From contig NZ_LQYA01000032.1 of NCBI RefSeq assembly GCF_001531445.1, positions 1 to 37,091 of the forward strand: 37,091 nucleotides of DNA. Reading direction: 5' to 3'. Positions 1 to 7,017 of this stretch are shown here, piece after piece. This stretch comes from Sporosarcina koreensis. GTDB taxonomy: Bacteria > Bacillota > Bacilli > Bacillales_A > Planococcaceae. The position numbers were made by a program, and so were the translations under genes. The stretch's first letter is position 1. Every line of letters begins with the position of its first letter. The notes beneath the pieces were generated by a model. It made no database searches, had not been told where the DNA came from, and worked only from the letters and a program-made list of their open reading frames with translations.

Positions 1-1140
1 GCACGTATTGTCGGTAATGGCGTGGATCTGGAGGGGCGCCCCTATGTCGTTTTGAGCAATACGGCGTTTTATCCGACTGGCGGCGGGCAGCCGCATGATA
101 CCGGAACAATTGAAGGGGTCCGTGTGATTGATGTCGAGGAAGTGGACGGTGAAATCCGCCATTTTCTTGACGAGGAACTTCATTCCCAAAAGGAAGTGGA
201 AGCGGCAATCGATTGGGAACGCCGCCTTGACCATATGCAGCAGCATGCGGGACAGCATATTTTGACCGCTGCTTTTGTCAGGCTCTTCGGGTTTCAGACG
301 GTCAGTTTTCATCTAGGAAAAGGGCTTGTTTCGATTGATTTGGATGTAGAAAGCGTGACGGCAGAGCAAATGGCGGCAGCGGAAAAGCTTGCGAACGATA
401 TCATTTTAGAGAACCGCCCCATTGAAACGAAGTGGGTGACGGAGGACGAGCTTTCCGAGTTTTCATTGCGGAAACAAGTATCCGTTACGGATGAGATCAG
501 ACTTGTCATTATACCGGATTTCGATGATAACGGCTGCGGCGGCACCCATCCATCCTCGACGGGGCAAGTTGGATTGCTGAAAATAATCTCTACGGAAATG
601 CAGAAGCGGAAAGTCCGTGTCCACTTCGTTTGCGGAGACCGGGTGCTGCAACAGCTACATCGGAAGCATGAAGAGTTGTCTGCTGCTTCCAAATTGCTGA
701 GTGCTCCTGAAGACGGCGTCCGCAGTGCCATCGAGCGGCTTTTATCTTCTCACCATGAGTTGGAAAAATCATTGGAAAAGACCAATGAAGAGTTACTTTC
801 CTTTGAAGCGAAACATCTATTAGAAATGAAAAACGGCAATATTGTAAAGGGTTCATTCACCGAAAGGACCGTGCAAGAACTTCAAAAATTGGCACGGATG
901 ATTGTCGCCGAAGATAATTCGGTCATCGTCTTCCTTGCGGCGGAAAATGAAGATCGCCTTCAGTTCGTCGCTGCTAGGGGTGCATCTATCAGCCCTAGCA
1001 TGAAGCTGGTCTCAGCGGCGGTCTTGCCTCATCTTAACGGAAAAGGCGGCGGGAATGATGCATTTGTCCAAGGCGGCGGCGAGCAGAAGATGGCGGCAGA
1101 AGAATTATTGAACGTTATGGAAAATACGATTATAAACTAA
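1..1140 (+). CDS. alaX: Alanyl-tRNA editing protein, AlaX long form (5' end outside window)
   Basis: Deacylates mis-charged alanyl-class tRNA (Ser- or Gly-tRNA(Ala)) in trans in the cytosol. The frame is open from base 1 (ARIVGNGVDLEGRPY...), so the GTG at 22 is probably an internal Val codon and the true start lies left of the window. The family core is visible: TAFYPTGGGQPHDTG near the N-terminus, the HxxxH zinc motif HAGQHIL, and the second zinc motif CGGTHPSSTG. A coiled-coil stretch follows, and a C-terminal DHHA1-like part ends with glycine-rich GGGNDAFVQGGG. The C-terminal extension makes it AlaX-L rather than the short form. It is followed by its own terminator. Identification is firm; the precise misacylated substrate is not readable from sequence. 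Confidence 0.9.
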   Translation, partial: ARIVGNGVDLEGRPYVVLSNTAFYPTGGGQPHDTGTIEGVRVIDVEEVDGEIRHFLDEELHSQKEVEAAIDWERRLDHMQQHAGQHILTAAFVRLFGFQTVSFHLGKGLVSIDLDVESVTAEQMAAAEKLANDIILENRPIETKWVTEDELSEFSLRKQVSVTDEIRLVIIPDFDDNGCGGTHPSSTGQVGLLKIISTEMQKRKVRVHFVCGDRVLQQLHRKHEELSAASKLLSAPEDGVRSAIERLLSSHHELEKSLEKTNEELLSFEAKHLLEMKNGNIVKGSFTERTVQELQKLARMIVAEDNSVIVFLAAENEDRLQFVAARGASISPSMKLVSAAVLPHLNGKGGGNDAFVQGGGEQKMAAEELLNVMENTIIN

Positions 1141-1145
1141 TTGAG

Positions 1146-1190
1146 AAAAATCCTCCTGAGTTTCGTCACAGGAGGATTTTATTATTTTAT
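1146..1190 (+). terminator. Intrinsic terminator of alaX
   Basis: Stem AATCCTCCTG / CAGGAGGATT starting 6 nt after the alaX stop, followed by a T-rich tract (TTTTATTATTTT). Confidence 0.85.
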
Positions 1191-1288
1191 AAAGTTTCAT
1201 AACCAAACATGTTTACCATTCGCCATCCAGGGTAAATAAAGATATTAGATACCAGGATGCTTCTGATAGCTTTGAAAGGAAGATTTAT

Positions 1289-2506
1289 ATGCAGAAAAAA
1301 ATAGTATTCATTTCAGATCATGGCGACCCGCTCGCCCCCCTTGGAGGAGAGCAGGCGGGTGGACAAAATAATTACGTTAAGCAATTGGCACTTTCATTGG
1401 ATAAAAGAGGGCATATGGTAGATGTCATTACGCATTGGGCCGATGCCAATACATCCCGTATTGAAAAATTCGGTTCTCGTTGCCGAGTGATCCGTGTGTC
1501 GGCAGGGGTGAAAGGCTATGTGCCGAAAAGTGAGCTTTATGACATGCTTTTCGATTTCTATGATGAAATGCGAAACCTTATTAACCTGTCGACTTATGAC
1601 GTGTTGCATACCCACTATTGGTTATCCGGACTTCTCGGCGCGAAAGTCGCAGAAGATTATGGAACGCCATGGATTCACACTTCCCACTCATTGGGTGTTG
1701 CAAAAGAACAGGCGACCGGCATCACGGAATCCAAACGGATCGCCGCTGAGAAATTGATTCTGCAAGTAGCTGACACGGTTGTCGCTACGACTGCATCCGA
1801 AAGAAAATTGATCAATAGCTTCGTTGAGAATCCCTCCCCCATTAAAGTCATCCCGATTGGGGTTGATCATCGCTTCAAGCCTTTCAATCCGAAAGAAAAG
1901 GTACAGCCCTATTTCGCGTTTGCAGGAAGGCTCGAAGCTACAAAAGGAATTCACACGCTACTGAATGCCTTTCGCCTATTACTGGAACGGCACGAACTTC
2001 CTCCATCCGCAAAGCTTGTCATCGCGGGAGGAGACCCGGATAAAATTGATATGGAAAGGAAATTGCCGACATGTCCAAAACTGAAAAAGGCAATTGCAGG
2101 ATTGGAGCAGCACATTGATTTTCTCGGAGCCCGTTCCCAGCGCCAACTGGCTGAGCTTTTTAATGAAGCCCTCGCTGTCGTTGTCCCTTCAACGTATGAA
2201 TCATTCGGAATGGTCGCTGCGGAAGCGCAAGCGTGCGGCAGTCCCGTCATAGCCTCGAAAGTTGGAGGCTTACAAGATGTGGTCCGCAATAATGAGACAG
2301 GCGTTCATGTCGAGAAGGAGAACAAGGAACATTTGGCATTCGCCATGAAGCTCATTGCAGCGAACCGTGAATTTGCTCGTTCCCTTGGACGACGCGCAGC
2401 TGCCCATGCGCAAAGAGAATTCAATTGGTATACTGTCGCTAAGAAAATGGATGGATTGTATGAGGTGGTTTTGTTTGAAAAACAAAAAGTACTTGCTAGC
2501 GACTGA
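1289..2506 (+). CDS. GT4-family glycosyltransferase, sucrose-phosphate-synthase/MshA-like
   Basis: Retaining GT-B glycosyltransferase of about 405 aa, probably cytosolic and using a nucleotide sugar. The N-terminal domain has the acceptor-side loop DPLAPLGGEQAGGQNNYV, like the GGQ loop of sucrose-phosphate synthases and related GT4 enzymes, then HTHYWLSG and HTSHSLGVAK. The C-terminal donor domain has FAGRLEATKG and the EX7E motif in PSTYESFGMVAAEAQACG followed by SPVIASKVGGL. The ATG has a good ribosome site (GAAAGGAAG). The next gene starts 32 nt before this stop and encodes a sucrose-phosphatase-like HAD protein, so translational coupling is likely. Synthesis of sucrose or a related phosphorylated disaccharide is inferred from the pairing. 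The N-terminal loop also fits MshA-like enzymes, so the substrate is uncertain. Confidence 0.8.
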   Translation: MQKKIVFISDHGDPLAPLGGEQAGGQNNYVKQLALSLDKRGHMVDVITHWADANTSRIEKFGSRCRVIRVSAGVKGYVPKSELYDMLFDFYDEMRNLINLSTYDVLHTHYWLSGLLGAKVAEDYGTPWIHTSHSLGVAKEQATGITESKRIAAEKLILQVADTVVATTASERKLINSFVENPSPIKVIPIGVDHRFKPFNPKEKVQPYFAFAGRLEATKGIHTLLNAFRLLLERHELPPSAKLVIAGGDPDKIDMERKLPTCPKLKKAIAGLEQHIDFLGARSQRQLAELFNEALAVVVPSTYESFGMVAAEAQACGSPVIASKVGGLQDVVRNNETGVHVEKENKEHLAFAMKLIAANREFARSLGRRAAAHAQREFNWYTVAKKMDGLYEVVLFEKQKVLASD

Positions 2507-3212
2507 CTTGGATGGGACATTTGTCGGTGATGAAGAGGCGCTTGGAAGGCTGCTCCGTTTCTTTGATGAAGCGGCATTTGAAGTGACGCTCGTCTATGTG
2601 ACAGGCAGGCATCTGGCGTCAGCCCGATTGCTCATGGCGGAAGAAGAATTGCCGATACCGGATTTGCTCATAACGGATGTCGGCACATCTATTTATCAAT
2701 CTAATGGGCGGGAGGACGTTGACTGGCGGGCATGCATGCGGCAAGATTGGCAGCCCGATGAAATCACTAGAATCGCCACTTCGTTTTCGGCATTGAAGAG
2801 GCAAGAGCTTCCCGATGACCGACGCGTATCCTTCACGGTTTCCGGAAATTCAGCTGTGGCCGATGAATTCAGGATGGCACTTGATTCCCAAAGACTTGCC
2901 CATACGTTCATTTTCAGTTCGAACCGGGATATCGATGTGCTCCCTAGAAATGCGAGCAAAGGGAAAGCACTGGAATATGTACTCGACCAGTATGCAATGG
3001 AAGATGTCCAACTTCTTGTCGCCGGCGATTCGGGCAACGACATGGACATGCTTTCACTCGGCCATCCCTCCGTCATCGTAGGCAATGCCCAACCCGAGTT
3101 GTTGGAAATAGAGCCATTCGAGAATCTCTTTCATGCAACTGCAAACTGTGCAGGCGGCATCCACGAAGCGTGGTTGCATTTTTATGGAAATCGATCGAGG
3201 CAGTTGATGTGA
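2475..3212 (+). CDS. HAD-IIB phosphatase, sucrose-6-phosphate phosphatase-like
   Basis: Mg-dependent HAD phosphatase with a C2 cap, about 245 aa. Motif I is ATDLDGTFVGD (nucleophile and acid/base Asp). Motif II is in VYVTGR, and ITDVGTSIYQ matches the substrate loop of sucrose phosphatases (VGTEIYY type). The later lysine is in LPRNASKGKALEYVL, and motif IV is GDSGNDMDML. I chose TTG at 2475 because GAGGTGG lies 6 nt upstream; this removes a long N-terminal overlap with the glycosyltransferase. ATG 2460 is the alternative. Together with the upstream GT4 gene it looks like a two-step disaccharide route (sugar phosphate formation, then dephosphorylation). The family call is strong; sucrose as product is inference. 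Confidence 0.78.
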   Translation: MKNKKYLLATDLDGTFVGDEEALGRLLRFFDEAAFEVTLVYVTGRHLASARLLMAEEELPIPDLLITDVGTSIYQSNGREDVDWRACMRQDWQPDEITRIATSFSALKRQELPDDRRVSFTVSGNSAVADEFRMALDSQRLAHTFIFSSNRDIDVLPRNASKGKALEYVLDQYAMEDVQLLVAGDSGNDMDMLSLGHPSVIVGNAQPELLEIEPFENLFHATANCAGGIHEAWLHFYGNRSRQLM

Positions 3213-3347
3213 AAGCTGTGTTGGCCGGAAATGATTATCACCACTTGCAGATTTATCATCAACTTTGAGGTCGTTATCACCGACTCTGCAGATATTCACC
3301 CTTTCCAGGCTTTGCCGTCGAATCACACAAATCCACTAGCAATCAAC
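3213..3347. repeat. Short gene-free stretch with degenerate TGATAA-type units
   Basis: No gene is seen between the HAD stop and the tsdA terminator. On the minus strand there are imperfect units around GGTGATAA, GATGATAA and GGTGAATA spaced about 18-21 nt. They loosely resemble the clear 21-bp array at 6828-6952. This may be a decayed member of that repeat family. Confidence 0.3.
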
Positions 3348-3393
3348 AAAAAGGCTGCCACCCTGAGAGATTTCACTCAAGGTTGGCAGCCAA
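3348..3393 (-). terminator. Terminator of the tsdA-like gene
   Basis: On the minus strand, a stem GGCTGCCA / TGGCAGCC closes a large inner stem (CCTTGAGTGAAA / TCTCAGGG) and is followed by TTTTTGTTG, about 40 nt after the cytochrome stop. Confidence 0.85.
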
Positions 3394-3432
3394 ATTACCA
3401 TGTATTTCATTCCAGACACCAAGAAACATATT

Positions 3433-4401
3433 TTAATTCTTCCCTAACACTTCATTCCAATCAATCGTACCGTCTTTGATCTGGTCACGTTTTTCCTTAT
3501 TCATAATATCAGTCGGACGACCGCCTTGAGGCCAGTCTTTGTCATGGTTTTTCCATTCCGGTCGGTCTTGAGAAAGGATGAATGCTGCTAAATCACTTGC
3601 TTCTTGGTCCGTTAACGTGCCTGCCGCTCCGATTGGCATATTGTTTTGTATATATCCCGCCATTTTTGACATACGAGCTATGCCTGCCCCGTCATTGAAT
3701 GATCCATCCCCCCATAAAGCAGGTCCTGTATTGGATCCTATGCCGGAACCATCGCCCGCATGGCAAGCAATACATGAATTCTGATAAAGGACTTCTCCAT
3801 CGGCAACATTCGGGATCGGAACGTCTTTCATATCACTTTGGTGACGCCAAGGCAATTCCGCACCAACAGGAATGCCTTGAGATATATACGTCAAATAAGC
3901 GACCATTGCGTCCAAATCTTCATCGTCATCCGCGAATTTCTGACCATTCATGCTTCTAACCATACAGCCATTGATTCGCTCTTCCAATGTGACAATCTGT
4001 CCCGAGCGGGCAATATGCATTGGATAAACAGAAGCCATTCCTACTAAGGAAGATACTTCCTCCTCCATCCCCGCGCCTGCATGACAACTTGTACATGATA
4101 GTTCATTTACCCGCGCCATGCCGTCTTCCACACTTGATGCTTCACTTCGTAATACGTTTGACGTGTCATTTGTTAATTCGTAACCTCTTAAAATAGCATC
4201 TCCTAATGGGCCTTCAGGTACATCATCCAAAGAAGGTGGATTATGTACAATCCCCGCTGTTTGTTCTGTAGGTGCTTCAATAACGTTTTGTTCTTTGTCG
4301 GCTGCTTGCTTATTGAGCTTTAGCTGATTTGCCATCATGCCGATGACAGCAAGCGAAACGACAAACAGGAATCCTAGAACGAGTGTTGAAGTTTTTCTCA
4401 T
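3433..4401 (-). CDS. tsdA: Dihaem cytochrome c, TsdA (thiosulfate dehydrogenase)-like
   Basis: TsdA couples two thiosulfates to tetrathionate, or runs in reverse, passing electrons through two c-haems outside the membrane. This 322-aa protein has an uncleaved-looking N-terminal membrane anchor (about residues 7-24, no lipobox Cys). Haem sites are CTSCH at 103-107 and CIACH at 210-214. The TsdA-specific stretch YPMHIARSG, TLEERINGCMVRSMNG puts Cys146 where TsdA has the unusual Cys axial ligand of haem 1. Met255 in NNMPIG is a candidate second-haem ligand. The C-terminus has DRPEW and DWPQGGRP as in the family. The ribosome site is GGGAGGT. It sits alone between terminators. Confidence in dihaem cytochrome c is near certain; the substrate rests on motif resemblance. 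Confidence 0.75.
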   Translation of the reverse strand: MRKTSTLVLGFLFVVSLAVIGMMANQLKLNKQAADKEQNVIEAPTEQTAGIVHNPPSLDDVPEGPLGDAILRGYELTNDTSNVLRSEASSVEDGMARVNELSCTSCHAGAGMEEEVSSLVGMASVYPMHIARSGQIVTLEERINGCMVRSMNGQKFADDDEDLDAMVAYLTYISQGIPVGAELPWRHQSDMKDVPIPNVADGEVLYQNSCIACHAGDGSGIGSNTGPALWGDGSFNDGAGIARMSKMAGYIQNNMPIGAAGTLTDQEASDLAAFILSQDRPEWKNHDKDWPQGGRPTDIMNKEKRDQIKDGTIDWNEVLGKN

Positions 4402-4428
4402 TTCTATTACCTCCCTTTCTTCACTCTA

Positions 4429-4458
4429 ACAATACCCAATGAACACATATCCATTCAA
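4429..4458 (-). promoter_or_regulatory. Putative sigma-A promoter of tsdA
   Basis: Minus-strand TTGAAT (4453-4458), 18-nt spacer, TATTGT (4429-4434), giving a leader of about 20 nt before the ATG. A moderate match only. Confidence 0.4.
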
Positions 4459-4558
4459 CGACTTCTCTAAATGTTCCTAAATCCGCAATAACTTTATGTC
4501 ACATTAAGGAACAATAGGAATGGTTTTCATTTACGGCCTGCTTAAATAACTTGGAAAC

Positions 4559-4593
4559 ACAAAAACCCCCTTACCAGTGACTGGTAAAGGGGA
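4559..4593 (-). terminator. Terminator of proS
   Basis: Minus-strand stem CCCCTTTACCAG / CTGGTAAGGGGG with a 3-nt loop and a following run of five T residues, about 35 nt after the proS stop. Confidence 0.9.
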
Positions 4594-4627
4594 TCTCAGC
4601 TGAGTAATTTTGTCCTTTTACACTAAA

Positions 4628-6064
4628 TCAATAAGCTCTCGCAAACCACACTGTGTGCTTCGCGTCTTTTCCACAATTGATACACGTGGACTTTTCAGCT
4701 GGTGGATTGAACGGAATATTACGTGTTGTGAACTTCGTCTCTTCCTTCACTTGCTCCTCGCACGTATCATCGCCGCACCAACCGGCAAGGATCCAACCAG
4801 GGATTTCCCCTTTATCCGCCGAGTCCGCGATATGCTTCGTCAAATCAGCGATTGAGTCGATATGCGTGTGGGAATGCTCTGCACGGAATGCACGCGCTTT
4901 TTCAAGCAGGCGTGTCTGCATCGTGTTCAGTGCACCTTCAATCCAATCAACAATCGTCGGCAAATCAACAGCCACTTTCTCATCCTCATCACGCGCTTTG
5001 ATGAGCGCCTGATTGTTTTCCAAGTCACGTGGTCCCAGCTCAACACGAACTGGCACACCTTTCAACTCCCACTCATTGAACTTGAAGCCCGGCGACTGAT
5101 CGGAATCATCTAGACGCACACGGATGCCCTTCGCTTTCAATTGTGCGAAGACCTCATCCAATTTCTCCATGATAGCCGGGTTCTTTTTCCACGGTCCAAC
5201 CGGGATCAAGACTACTTGCGTCGGCGCAATGCGTGGTGGCAGCACAAGCCCTTGTTCGTCGCCATGCACCATAATGACGGAGCCGATCAAGCGCGTCGAA
5301 GTTCCCCATGATGTTGTATGGACGAATTCATGACGGTTTTCTTTCGTCAAATATTTGATGTCAAATGCTTCTGCAAACTTCGTGCCCAAATAATGAGAAG
5401 TACCCGCTTGAACAGCTTTCCCGTCCTTCATCATCGCTTCGATGGAATACGTGTCAACCGCACCTGCAAAACGCTCGGAAGGTGTTTTTTGTCCGTCATA
5501 AACAGGAATTGCAAGTAGCTCTTCCACGACTTCTTTATAAATATTTAACATTTGCATCGTTTCAGTACGTGCCTCTTCTTCATCCACATGTGCCGTATGC
5601 CCTTCCTGCCACAAAAACTCAGATGTGCGGATGAACGGCAATGTCTTCTTCTCCCAACGGAAAACGTTCGCCCATTGGTTGATCAATACTGGAAGGTCGC
5701 GGTAACTTTTGATCCAATCTGAATACAAATGACCGATCATCGTTTCGGACGTTGGACGCAATGCCAAACGCTCTTCCAATTTCTCACCGGCGGCTTCCGT
5801 CACCCATGGAAGCTCTGGAGAAAACCCTTCAATATGATCTTTCTCCTTTTGGAAGAACGACTCAGGAATCAACATCGGGAAATACGCATTCCTGTGGCCC
5901 GTCTCCTTGAAACGCTTGTCCATTTCGGTTTGGATATGCTCCCAAATCTCAAAGCCGTCCGGTTTAAATGCGATACATCCGCGAACCGGTGTATAGTCCA
6001 TCAAATCCGCCTTCTGAATCGTATCGATATACCATTTTGAAAAATCGTTTTGCTGATTACTCAT
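4628..6064 (-). CDS. proS: Prolyl-tRNA synthetase, short eukaryote/archaea-type
   Basis: Charges tRNA(Pro) with proline in the cytosol. Class II motifs are present: RWEKKTLPFIRTSEFLWQEG (motif 2) and STRLIGSVIMVHGDEQGLVLP. The 478-aa protein lacks the bacterial editing insertion (INS) of the usual ~565-aa Bacillus ProRS. It carries the C-terminal domain of the eukaryote/archaea type with two Cys pairs (CGDDTC and CINCGK) and the terminal tyrosine (WFARAY). I start at ATG 6064, which has GGGAGGA 8 nt upstream; the in-frame ATG at 6085 would include that ribosome site. It is preceded by a T-box with a proline specifier. Whether this is the only ProRS or a second copy cannot be seen here. Confidence 0.95.
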   Translation of the reverse strand: MSNQQNDFSKWYIDTIQKADLMDYTPVRGCIAFKPDGFEIWEHIQTEMDKRFKETGHRNAYFPMLIPESFFQKEKDHIEGFSPELPWVTEAAGEKLEERLALRPTSETMIGHLYSDWIKSYRDLPVLINQWANVFRWEKKTLPFIRTSEFLWQEGHTAHVDEEEARTETMQMLNIYKEVVEELLAIPVYDGQKTPSERFAGAVDTYSIEAMMKDGKAVQAGTSHYLGTKFAEAFDIKYLTKENRHEFVHTTSWGTSTRLIGSVIMVHGDEQGLVLPPRIAPTQVVLIPVGPWKKNPAIMEKLDEVFAQLKAKGIRVRLDDSDQSPGFKFNEWELKGVPVRVELGPRDLENNQALIKARDEDEKVAVDLPTIVDWIEGALNTMQTRLLEKARAFRAEHSHTHIDSIADLTKHIADSADKGEIPGWILAGWCGDDTCEEQVKEETKFTTRNIPFNPPAEKSTCINCGKDAKHTVWFARAY

Positions 6065-6087
6065 CTTGATTTCCTCCCTATACATAA

Positions 6088-6330
6088 TAAAAAGCGCAAA
6101 GCTGTCCTAAATAAGGACGTCTTTGCGCTGAATAGACGTGGTACCACCTTCATTCGGCCTAGCGATGCTAAGCCCTCGAACGTTTGATAACGAAAACGAC
6201 TCGGTCATGTTTGCACGACATCTCCGTGGTAGGGTTCAATGAAAAGCGGTGGTACGGCTCTCAGCAAGGCGCCATACTTTCTGTTTCACAATTTTCATCT
6301 ACTTGGCCACATCTACGATTCCATATTGCT
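6088..6330 (-). ncRNA. T-box leader of proS, proline specifier
   Basis: Minus-strand order: Stem I with AGTA (about 6299-6302) and, on its 3' side, GAAC followed by CCT (specifier, 6231-6233); T-box core GGTGGTACCACG (6139-6150); then terminator stem AGCGCAAAG / CTTTGCGCT with T-run (6088-6130). The mutually exclusive T-box antiterminator and terminator mean uncharged tRNA(Pro) switches on proS transcription. Specifier placement follows the same GAA-N-codon layout as the ileS leader here (GAAT-ATC). Confidence 0.92.
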
Positions 6331-6333
6331 TAT

Positions 6334-6362
6334 AATATAGCAAATACTTGAGATTTATACAA
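6334..6362 (-). promoter_or_regulatory. Sigma-A promoter of the proS T-box transcript
   Basis: Minus-strand TTGTAT (6357-6362), 17-nt spacer, TATATT (6334-6339), just upstream of Stem I. Confidence 0.65.
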
Positions 6363-6389
6363 ATACAGTTTTGTTTTGCTCTCGCGGAC

Positions 6390-6417
6390 TTGGATTAAAT
6401 CCGTTCTCTGCTATAGT
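6390..6417 (+). promoter_or_regulatory. Putative promoter of the phnA-like gene
   Basis: TTGGAT (6390-6395), 16-nt spacer, TATAGT (6412-6417), divergent from the proS promoter. Confidence 0.5.
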
Positions 6418-6450
6418 ATGAATGATACTACTGGATGGAGGAATCATATC

Positions 6451-6789
6451 ATGAACAATTTACCAAATTGCCCAAAATGCAATTCCGAATACACATATGA
6501 AGACGGAAACCTGTTCGTCTGCCCTGAATGTGCACATGAGTGGACGATAGAATCACAAGAGGCGGAAGCCGAAGCGGCTGTCGTTAGGGACGCAAATGGA
6601 AATGTCTTAAATGACGGCGATACCATCACAGTCATCAAGGACTTGAAAGTAAAAGGCAGCTCAAACGTCGTCAAAATGGGGACAAAGGTGAAAAACATTA
6701 AGTTGGTCGAAGGCGATCATGATATTGATTGCAAAATTGACGGTTTCGGCGCAATGCAATTGAAATCGGAATTCGTGAAGAAGATTTAA
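6451..6789 (+). CDS. PhnA/YjdM-family zinc-ribbon protein
   Basis: Small (112 aa) cytosolic protein of the PhnA (YjdM) family. The N-terminal zinc ribbon is [12 protein letters not shown]...CPECAHEW, and the conserved C-terminal domain includes [26 protein letters not shown] and [20 protein letters not shown]. Despite the name it is not a phosphonate C-P lyase part, and its role is unsettled. Start: ATG 6451 with TGGAGGA 8 nt upstream; the open frame extends to 6376 but the extra residues are not family-like. It is a single gene, followed by a 21-bp repeat array instead of its own obvious terminator; the hairpin at 6979-7011 may serve both sides. Confidence 0.9.
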   Translation: MNNLPNCPKCNSEYTYEDGNLFVCPECAHEWTIESQEAEAEAAVVRDANGNVLNDGDTITVIKDLKVKGSSNVVKMGTKVKNIKLVEGDHDIDCKIDGFGAMQLKSEFVKKI

Positions 6790-6827
6790 CTGGATTGACG
6801 GTTCATCGTTAGTGAGTCGAAGGTCAC

Positions 6828-6952
6828 GAAATGACAATAAACTCCGGGAATTGATCGATATTTGTTGGGAAATGAATGATAAGTTTGTGGAATTGATCGA
6901 TATCTGTCGGGAAATGAACGATAACCTTCAGGAAATGATCGATATCCAAGAT
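6828..6952. repeat. Array of six 20-21-bp tandem degenerate repeats
   Basis: Units at 6828-6847 (20 bp), 6848-6868, 6869-6889, 6890-6910, 6911-6931 and 6932-6952. Each begins GAAWTGA and has a core like GAAATGAACGATAA or GAATTGATCGATAT, followed by a variable 6-7 nt tail. The units alternate ATCGATAT and AACGATAA versions. It is intergenic, between the phnA-like gene and the receptor terminator. No spacers, so not CRISPR. Confidence 0.85.
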
Positions 6953-6967
6953 TTGCCGACACTTGAA

Positions 6968-7012
6968 CAAAAATAAGAGGGGCTGTCCAAGAAATCTTTC
7001 TGGACAGCCCCG
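6968..7012 (-). terminator. Terminator of the chemotaxis receptor gene (likely bidirectional)
   Basis: Stem GGGGCTGTCCA (6979-6989) / TGGACAGCCCC (7001-7011). On the minus strand it is followed by TCTTATTTTTG. Confidence 0.85.
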
Positions 7013-7017
7013 CTTGC

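Noticed and set aside
2355..2474. Longer N-terminus for the HAD phosphatase
   Set aside because: Would overlap the glycosyltransferase by 150 nt; TTG 2475 has a proper ribosome site and places motif I at the usual position.
6828..6952. CRISPR array
   Set aside because: Units are contiguous and degenerate with no unique spacers, and there are no cas genes.
6812..6976. Open frame (GTG start, 54 codons) running through the 21-bp array, giving a heptad-like ELIDIC/EMNDN peptide
   Set aside because: No ribosome site, one unit is 20 bp so the frame is not conserved across the array, and the open frame follows from the 21-nt period alone. Kept as a repeat.
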